A stretch of 6,825 bases of DNA from WVXT01 sp964403285 (GTDB lineage: Bacteria > UBA6262 > WVXT01), in the NCBI GenBank assembly GCA_964403285.1, contig CAYOFG010000068.1, positions 1 to 6,825 on the forward strand, given 5' to 3'. A model generated the notes under the pieces. That model made no database searches and had not been told where the DNA came from. It saw nothing but the letters and a program-made list of their open reading frames with translations. The position numbers and the translations under genes are program-made. Numbering within the stretch: the stretch's first letter is position 1; the number at the start of each line of letters is the position of its first letter. This document shows, piece after piece, positions 1-4,546 of this stretch.

Positions 1-82
1 CCAGTAAAACAGATGCCACCAGAAGCAACGGCATAACCACGATGCTGGTCTTCATTAACTCCATAAAGGTTACATTGTTCAT
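1..82 (-). CDS. MotA/TolQ/ExbB-type proton channel protein, N-terminal fragment
   Basis: Only the first 27 codons are present; the gene runs off the left edge. The start is ATG at 80-82, preceded by a strong Shine-Dalgarno with a 4-nt spacer. The visible peptide opens MNNVTFMELMK and continues into a hydrophobic stretch (roughly residues 14-27, with VVMPLLLVASVLL). A short amphipathic lead followed by the first transmembrane helix is how ExbB/TolQ/MotA-family inner-membrane proton channels usually begin. Family knowledge: these proteins pair with ExbD/TolR and use the proton-motive force to energise an outer-membrane or surface process. A very long TPR protein ends 14 bp upstream, an arrangement often seen before exbB-exbD-tonB/tolA-like genes. 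The conserved channel helices lie outside the window, so the family call rests on the N-terminus and context. Another small membrane protein is possible. Confidence 0.6.
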   Translation of the reverse strand, partial: MNNVTFMELMKTSIVVMPLLLVASVLL

Positions 83-86
83 AATT

Positions 87-95
87 CCCTCCTTT
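87..95 (-). promoter_or_regulatory. Shine-Dalgarno of the ExbB-type gene
   Basis: On the coding strand this reads AAAGGAGGG, four nucleotides before the ATG at 80-82. It almost fills the 14-bp gap after the TAG stop of the TPR gene at 97-99. Such tight spacing suggests that translation of the two genes is coupled and that they share one transcript. Confidence 0.85.
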
Positions 96-96
96 C

Positions 97-3000
97 CTAT
101 TTATTAGTACCCGATTTATTAGTACCCGTTTTCTTAGGACCCGATTTCTCAGTACCTGATTTCAATACCTCCATCCTGTCCTTAGCCAGACTAACCCACT
201 CCGGATTCTTGCTATTCTTCGCAATGTCTTCATAGATAACCAGCCCCTTATCCCTTTTACCTTCAGCTTCGTAAATCTCCGCTAATCGCATCAGCCCTGC
301 CAGTCTATACTCATCACTCTTGGGCACAAAATTAACTAAAGCTTCATAGGTTTTCTTCTGTTTCTCCGGCATTTTCAGCTTATCGTAGCACCGGGCAGCA
401 TAGAACTCCGCTTCCCCCCTCTCTCTTTTCCCTCCCGGTACTTTCTCATACGCCTCTACCGCCTTCTTATTGTCATCCAGCACCTCATATAATGAACCCA
501 TCTGCAGGAAGGCAAAACCAACTTTCTCATCCTCCGGATAAGCAGCCACAAATTTCTCATAGGCCTCAATAGATTCTTTCAGTTTCTGCACTTTCTTGTA
601 ACATAGCGCAATATTGAGAGCAGCATCTTTAACTAAAGGATCTCCAGGATAGGAAAGAGAAAAATCTCTAAAAGCACTTACACTATCCTCAAATTCCCCT
701 AAATTGAAATAGCAGATTGCCTTACGGAACATTGCTTGAGAAACCAATCTGTCTTCAGGAAAATTGAGCACGAAACTCTCATAGGCACTTACTGCCTCAA
801 AATATTTCTCCTGAAGATAATAACATTCTGCCTGATAATAGAACGCTTGCCCTGCGGAAGTGCTCTCCGGAAAGTCCAGAACTACCTTCTGAAAATATCT
901 CTGCGCTAAAGGATAATTCTTACGATTAAATGCCTCTGCCCCCAATTTCCAGTAAGTATCCGCAGCAAACCTCGACTTGGGAAACTTTTCTATCAGTTTC
1001 TCCAGTTCTTCTATTGACTTGCCCTGCCGGTAGTAACTCATCTGTAACTGCTCCAGAACAGCCCCCACCCTCTCGTCTTGCGGATAATCCGTGATGAATT
1101 TCTCGTACTGCGTTATTGCATCCTGTATCTTGCCCTGGTTGTAATAACATTGCCCTATCTGCAAAATAGTATCTTTTGCCATCTCCGAACCAGGATACTT
1201 CTGCAATAACGACTGGTAACTCTTTAGAGCCTCACTATATTTGGCTAAACCAAAATATGTCTTCCCCGCCTGCAAGAGCGCCCGCGAAGCAAGTTCATCA
1301 TCTTTGTGCTCCTGGGCTACCTTTTCCCACTTCTTTATCGCCTCAGAAAAGTATTGCAACCGATAGAGCGCTACCCCTTCTTGATATAGCGCCTGACTTA
1401 CCCGGGGATTATCGGGTGAGCGCTTTACAAACTCTTCGTAATAAGAGATTGCCTTTTCATACTCCTTCTTGTTAAATTGGATGTTCCCCATCTGCAGAAG
1501 TGTTAAATCGCTCACCTCTCCCCCCTCCTCCTGTGCCATCACTAACGCCTTCTCCTGTACCTCACCAGCCTTCTCATACTCCCCGTTCTGGGCATAGCAG
1601 GAAGAGATTGCCTGATACGCCCTGGTTAAAAGTCGACTGCCCGGAAAATTCTTGGTCACCAATTCATATATCCTCACTGCCTCACTATATTTCCCTAAAG
1701 CATAGTATCCCTCCCCAATCATATAGTAAGTATCGGCTCGCCAAATAGTAGAACTGGAAGGTGCATTCTTCAAAGCCTGATGAACATTGGTTACCAGTTT
1801 AGGATATTCTCCTAATTCATAGTACGCCGTAGCCATTAGATAGAGTGCCTTTTCAAAAAATTCTGTCCCGCCATATTTGTCCACTATCTCTTGATAACAT
1901 TTTATCGCCTGTGGATGCCTTCCTGTTTTTTGATATGCCACCCCTTCTATTAGTAATACATTCGCCGCTAACTCTCCCCATTGGTAGGACTCGAGAAACT
2001 CTCTCGCTTTTACTATCGCTTCCTCATACTGATTCTGTGCAGCGTGGCACCAGATTATCTTAAATAGAGAATACATCGATAACTTCTCCACATTAAACGC
2101 TAAAGAATAATTGGCCAACGCCTTGGCAAAATCGTTCTGCCTGAGAGCAATCTCACCAATTAGATAATTGGAGTAAAGAGCCAGAGGATTGTCAGGAAAT
2201 TCCTTAAGTAACTTTTTCAACTTTATCTCTGCCTCACCATATTTCCCCTGCTGAAAATCTGAGCAGGCAAGAAGATATAATGCCTCTTCCCTTAAATCGC
2301 TTTCCGGATACTGGGTGAGCAAGTTCCCCAGCGCCTCTGAGGCTAAGGGATACTGCTGGGATTTGAAAAATGACTCCCCTATCTGGTACTGCGCCTTATC
2401 TACCCACTGGCTCTCCACACCTTTCCTCAATACTTCTTTGAACAGCGCCGTGGCCATCATCACTTTATTCAAGTCCCTGAATGCTAACCCCGAATAGTAG
2501 ATGCACCCTAAGTCGTCTTTTACCCGGCGAAAATATTCCAGTCCAGTCTTGGCATCCCCTTTATCCATAAAAATTAATCCTAAAGGAATAAGTGCAGAAG
2601 GCTGGTTATTATACCCGGGGTAGAAGAGAAGTAATTCCAGGAAACAATCTTTCGCTTTTTCTTTCTCTTCTATCGCCAGGTAAGAAAGTGCTATCCCGTA
2701 TAGCGCTTCCGCTCTTAAATTCCTGTTCTTCCCTTTCCTCACCTTCTGGAAATTGTCAATTGCTTCCAGGTATTCCCCTGTGTTAAACTCGCACTCCCCC
2801 AGCCGATAAATGGAATTAATAAACAGACCATAGTCTCCCCCAGACCTGCTGGCAGCCCTGCCAAATTCCTTTGCTGCCTCCTTGTATCTCCCCTTATCAA
2901 AAAGACACTGCCCAATCATAAACTGCGCGCTGCCCGCCCTGAAATCATCAGGGAATTCCTCCAGAAACTGTATGAATCCGTTCATTGCCTCCTCTACATT

Positions 3001-3138
3001 GCCTTTCCTGTAAGCAGAACTGGCTAATTTATACTCAGTTGCCGCATCCATCTCCTCCCTCTTTGCTCCTGCCACGCATAAAGGAATAAGAAGGAGTATT
3101 AGAATGATTAGTGAAATTTTCTCAATCTTTTTTAACAT
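97..3138 (-). CDS. Exported giant tetratricopeptide-repeat (TPR) protein, YbgF/BamD-like repeat type
   Basis: The protein has 1013 residues. It starts with a signal peptide: basic MLKKIEK, a hydrophobic core at about 8-22, and an A-G-A site with likely cleavage after residue 25. From about residue 30 to 985 it is nearly uninterrupted TPR, about 26 units of 34-38 residues. Typical units have a G/A-x-x-Y/F-x-x-G-x-Y-x-x-A pattern followed by FPD-, YPGS- or FPES-type turns, as in periplasmic CpoB/YbgF- and BamD-like TPRs. The tail is a hydrophilic, Lys-rich pentapeptide repeat. No catalytic motif is visible. Such superhelical scaffolds bind other proteins, so a periplasmic assembly role is inferred. 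The start at 3138 is supported by AGGAGG 9 nt upstream. The ExbB-type gene follows after 14 bp, pointing to a Tol/Ton/Agl-like energised envelope complex. Cys21 is preceded by I-P-L, a poor lipobox, so lipidation is unlikely but not excluded. The TPR call is very sure; the exact partner and role are unknown. Confidence 0.93.
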   Translation of the reverse strand: MLKKIEKISLIILILLLIPLCVAGAKREEMDAATEYKLASSAYRKGNVEEAMNGFIQFLEEFPDDFRAGSAQFMIGQCLFDKGRYKEAAKEFGRAASRSGGDYGLFINSIYRLGECEFNTGEYLEAIDNFQKVRKGKNRNLRAEALYGIALSYLAIEEKEKAKDCFLELLLFYPGYNNQPSALIPLGLIFMDKGDAKTGLEYFRRVKDDLGCIYYSGLAFRDLNKVMMATALFKEVLRKGVESQWVDKAQYQIGESFFKSQQYPLASEALGNLLTQYPESDLREEALYLLACSDFQQGKYGEAEIKLKKLLKEFPDNPLALYSNYLIGEIALRQNDFAKALANYSLAFNVEKLSMYSLFKIIWCHAAQNQYEEAIVKAREFLESYQWGELAANVLLIEGVAYQKTGRHPQAIKCYQEIVDKYGGTEFFEKALYLMATAYYELGEYPKLVTNVHQALKNAPSSSTIWRADTYYMIGEGYYALGKYSEAVRIYELVTKNFPGSRLLTRAYQAISSCYAQNGEYEKAGEVQEKALVMAQEEGGEVSDLTLLQMGNIQFNKKEYEKAISYYEEFVKRSPDNPRVSQALYQEGVALYRLQYFSEAIKKWEKVAQEHKDDELASRALLQAGKTYFGLAKYSEALKSYQSLLQKYPGSEMAKDTILQIGQCYYNQGKIQDAITQYEKFITDYPQDERVGAVLEQLQMSYYRQGKSIEELEKLIEKFPKSRFAADTYWKLGAEAFNRKNYPLAQRYFQKVVLDFPESTSAGQAFYYQAECYYLQEKYFEAVSAYESFVLNFPEDRLVSQAMFRKAICYFNLGEFEDSVSAFRDFSLSYPGDPLVKDAALNIALCYKKVQKLKESIEAYEKFVAAYPEDEKVGFAFLQMGSLYEVLDDNKKAVEAYEKVPGGKRERGEAEFYAARCYDKLKMPEKQKKTYEALVNFVPKSDEYRLAGLMRLAEIYEAEGKRDKGLVIYEDIAKNSKNPEWVSLAKDRMEVLKSGTEKSGPKKTGTNKSGTNK
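100..159 (-). repeat. 15-bp tandem repeat, four copies, encoding the TPR protein's C-terminal tail
   Basis: Four head-to-tail 15-bp units lie at 100-114, 115-129, 130-144 and 145-159, immediately before the stop codon. The first two differ at one base; the others carry a few substitutions. Because 15 is a multiple of three, copy-number change keeps the frame. The encoded pentapeptides follow the pattern (S/T)-G-(T/P)-(E/K/N)-K, giving a Lys-, Gly- and Ser/Thr-rich tail that is probably disordered. Confidence 0.9.
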
Positions 3139-3147
3139 TTTGTTTCT

Positions 3148-3153
3148 CCTCCT
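3148..3153 (-). promoter_or_regulatory. Shine-Dalgarno of the TPR gene
   Basis: AGGAGG on the coding strand, 9 nt before the ATG at 3136-3138. It fixes the start of the TPR gene and places the signal peptide at the N-terminus. Confidence 0.85.
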
Positions 3154-3181
3154 GTCTAACGAAAATTTTTCCCCTTTGGAG

Positions 3182-3200
3182 TCCCCGATGAAATCGGGGG
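3182..3200 (-). other. Intercistronic stem-loop in the barrel/TPR gap
   Basis: A perfect 7-bp inverted repeat (CCCCGAT / ATCGGGG, arms 3183-3189 and 3193-3199) surrounds a 3-nt loop, and a G-U pair can extend it by one. Neither strand has a T-run directly after the stem, so it does not look like a classical intrinsic terminator. It lies about 30 nt upstream of the TPR gene's Shine-Dalgarno. An RNA-processing, 3'-end-protection or partial-attenuation role is possible. It could also be a copy of a short dispersed palindromic repeat. Confidence 0.55.
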
Positions 3201-3207
3201 AGGAAAT

Positions 3208-3225
3208 GAGTGATGGTCTTCACTC
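3208..3225 (-). other. Stem-loop overlapping the stop codon of the barrel gene
   Basis: A perfect 6-bp inverted repeat (GAGTGA / TCACTC, arms 3208-3213 and 3220-3225) surrounds a 6-nt loop. The upstream arm in the transcript contains the TGA stop of the barrel gene (3220-3222). It sits 7 nt from the GC-rich stem-loop at 3182-3200, so the junction can form two adjacent hairpins. A six-base stem could arise by chance, so functional confidence is low. Confidence 0.4.
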
Positions 3226-4527
3226 TCCCTCCTCACTCAGTTCTTCTCCATTTACTCTGATTTCCATCGGCATCTCTTCTAAAGAGAATGATTGGAGCTT
3301 TATCTGTCCCTTGTCTATCCACTGTTTATTATTCTTATACACCACGGTAAATTCGTAGATATAGTCTCCCTTCTTTACTGGCCTGCCCATATCGTCACAA
3401 ACATCCCACTTGATAATTTCCGGTGGCCGCGTATCCCCGGAGAAACTCTTCACCACTTGTTCCTCCTCATCCTTTACCTCCAGAGTCCATCTCTTTACAA
3501 TAATTGAAGGAATATCAGTAGAAAATTCGAGTTCATTGGTTAAAGCGTCAAGCCCATAGGTGTTTTCCGTCTTCAAAATGGGTTTCGCGCTTGCCTTATA
3601 GATATTTCCCCAGTTAAAGGTAAGGGCAAATTTGTGGAGATTTCCCAGGTCATGAGAACTAAAGGCATAATCCACGGTGAAAAATTTTATCTTCAGTCCC
3701 AGTCCACAGGTAAATGATTGCAAGTGGTTAAATCCTGCTCTCAAATCTACTCTTTTCAAAGAAAGAGAGGAAGTCTTCTCCCAGGGAGAAACTTCCAACC
3801 CGGCACAGAAGTATGTCTTCTCATCAACGAGTTTATTAATATCTGCAGTCAGGGTGAGGCGGTTAGAAAATGCCTTCAATGCCAGACCAGCTTTCAAATT
3901 TAACTCATACACATCGGGGTCATCTATCAGAGTCACCTTTGGCTGCAAGACATTTTGCAGGGTTAACCCGATGTTCAGCGCGTCTAATGGCTGATAAAGT
4001 ATCCCTAAATCTATTCCCTGTCCGTTCCCCGTATATCTCATCACTCGCTCATGAACCAGTTTCAAACTTGCTCCCAGAGAGATTCGTTCACGAACCTTAT
4101 TCGCGTAAGAAATAATTATAGTATTCTTGAATATCGACCTGTTCGTGCCAATTATCCCTTCCACGAGGCGGACTTCTTTATACCCTCCCGAATGGAGGAG
4201 AACATCCGAAATACCCAAAGTCCCCAGCCTTCGCAGAGGATGAACATAGGAGAGAAAGTTATAACTAGTCTGCTCAAAGAATGGAGCATACATAGAAAGG
4301 AACTGGTGTTCTTCAACCTGGGTTAACGCTCCCGGATTCCAGTAAGGTCCACTCGCATCATCTGCCAGGGCAACATAGGCTCCTCCCATGGCTAAAGACC
4401 TCGCTCCCGCCCCGTACTGCAAATAGTCATTTGCCATTCCATAGTAATTATCTGCTCTGGCGAGTTGCCAGTGCATACCAAAAATTAATAGACAAACAAG
4501 AAATAGTTTAAAAACCTTCTTTTCCAT
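3220..4527 (-). CDS. PorV/PorQ (UPF0164)-family outer-membrane beta-barrel with C-terminal FlgD-like Ig domain
   Basis: The protein has 435 residues. A signal peptide (basic MEKK, hydrophobic core about 5-19, A-R-A site) is probably cleaved after residue 25. Residues 38-68 carry the family hallmark: YGAGARSLAMGGA, then VALADDASG and YWNPGAL. This is the N-terminal signature of PorV/PorQ/UPF0164 barrels, which are distantly FadL-like. Residues about 70-320 alternate polar and hydrophobic positions with many GLGL/GIDLG-type strands, as expected for an outer-membrane barrel. Residues about 346-415 form a separate domain of FlgD-like Ig type: RWTLEV, V-V-K-S-F-S-G, P-P-E-I-I-K-W-D, G-R-P-V and GDYIYEFTV. 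Known family role: PorV is the outer-membrane shuttle that receives CTD-bearing cargo in type IX secretion, but many relatives have no known function. The cargo-like gene ends 19 bp upstream, which fits such a pairing. The start is supported by AGGAGG 10 nt upstream. The barrel family is confident; transport function is inference. Confidence 0.85.
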   Translation of the reverse strand: MEKKVFKLFLVCLLIFGMHWQLARADNYYGMANDYLQYGAGARSLAMGGAYVALADDASGPYWNPGALTQVEEHQFLSMYAPFFEQTSYNFLSYVHPLRRLGTLGISDVLLHSGGYKEVRLVEGIIGTNRSIFKNTIIISYANKVRERISLGASLKLVHERVMRYTGNGQGIDLGILYQPLDALNIGLTLQNVLQPKVTLIDDPDVYELNLKAGLALKAFSNRLTLTADINKLVDEKTYFCAGLEVSPWEKTSSLSLKRVDLRAGFNHLQSFTCGLGLKIKFFTVDYAFSSHDLGNLHKFALTFNWGNIYKASAKPILKTENTYGLDALTNELEFSTDIPSIIVKRWTLEVKDEEEQVVKSFSGDTRPPEIIKWDVCDDMGRPVKKGDYIYEFTVVYKNNKQWIDKGQIKLQSFSLEEMPMEIRVNGEELSEEGE

Positions 4528-4537
4528 TTTTTTATCT

Positions 4538-4543
4538 CCTCCT
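4538..4543 (-). promoter_or_regulatory. Shine-Dalgarno of the barrel gene
   Basis: AGGAGG on the coding strand, 10 nt before the ATG at 4525-4527. It lies inside the 19-bp gap after the TAA stop (4547-4549) of the Ig-repeat gene, consistent with co-transcription. Confidence 0.85.
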
Positions 4544-4546
4544 ATT

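Noticed and set aside
1176..2786. Several plus-strand open frames of 60-99 codons opposite the TPR gene
   Set aside because: They lie antisense to a clearly coding TPR frame, lack good ribosome binding sites and show no recognisable domain. Their Pro/Ser/Leu-rich composition is that of an antisense shadow.
3073..3084. Lipobox at Cys21 of the TPR protein
   Set aside because: The residues before the Cys are I-P-L, which fits the lipobox consensus poorly, while an A-G-A signal peptidase I site follows directly.
3182..3200. Rho-independent terminator after the barrel gene
   Set aside because: The stem is plausible, but no T-run follows it on either strand, and a co-directional gene with a strong ribosome site starts soon after.
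3104..4326. Plus-strand open frames opposite the barrel gene
   Set aside because: They overlap each other and a well-supported minus-strand gene, with no ribosome site or family motif.
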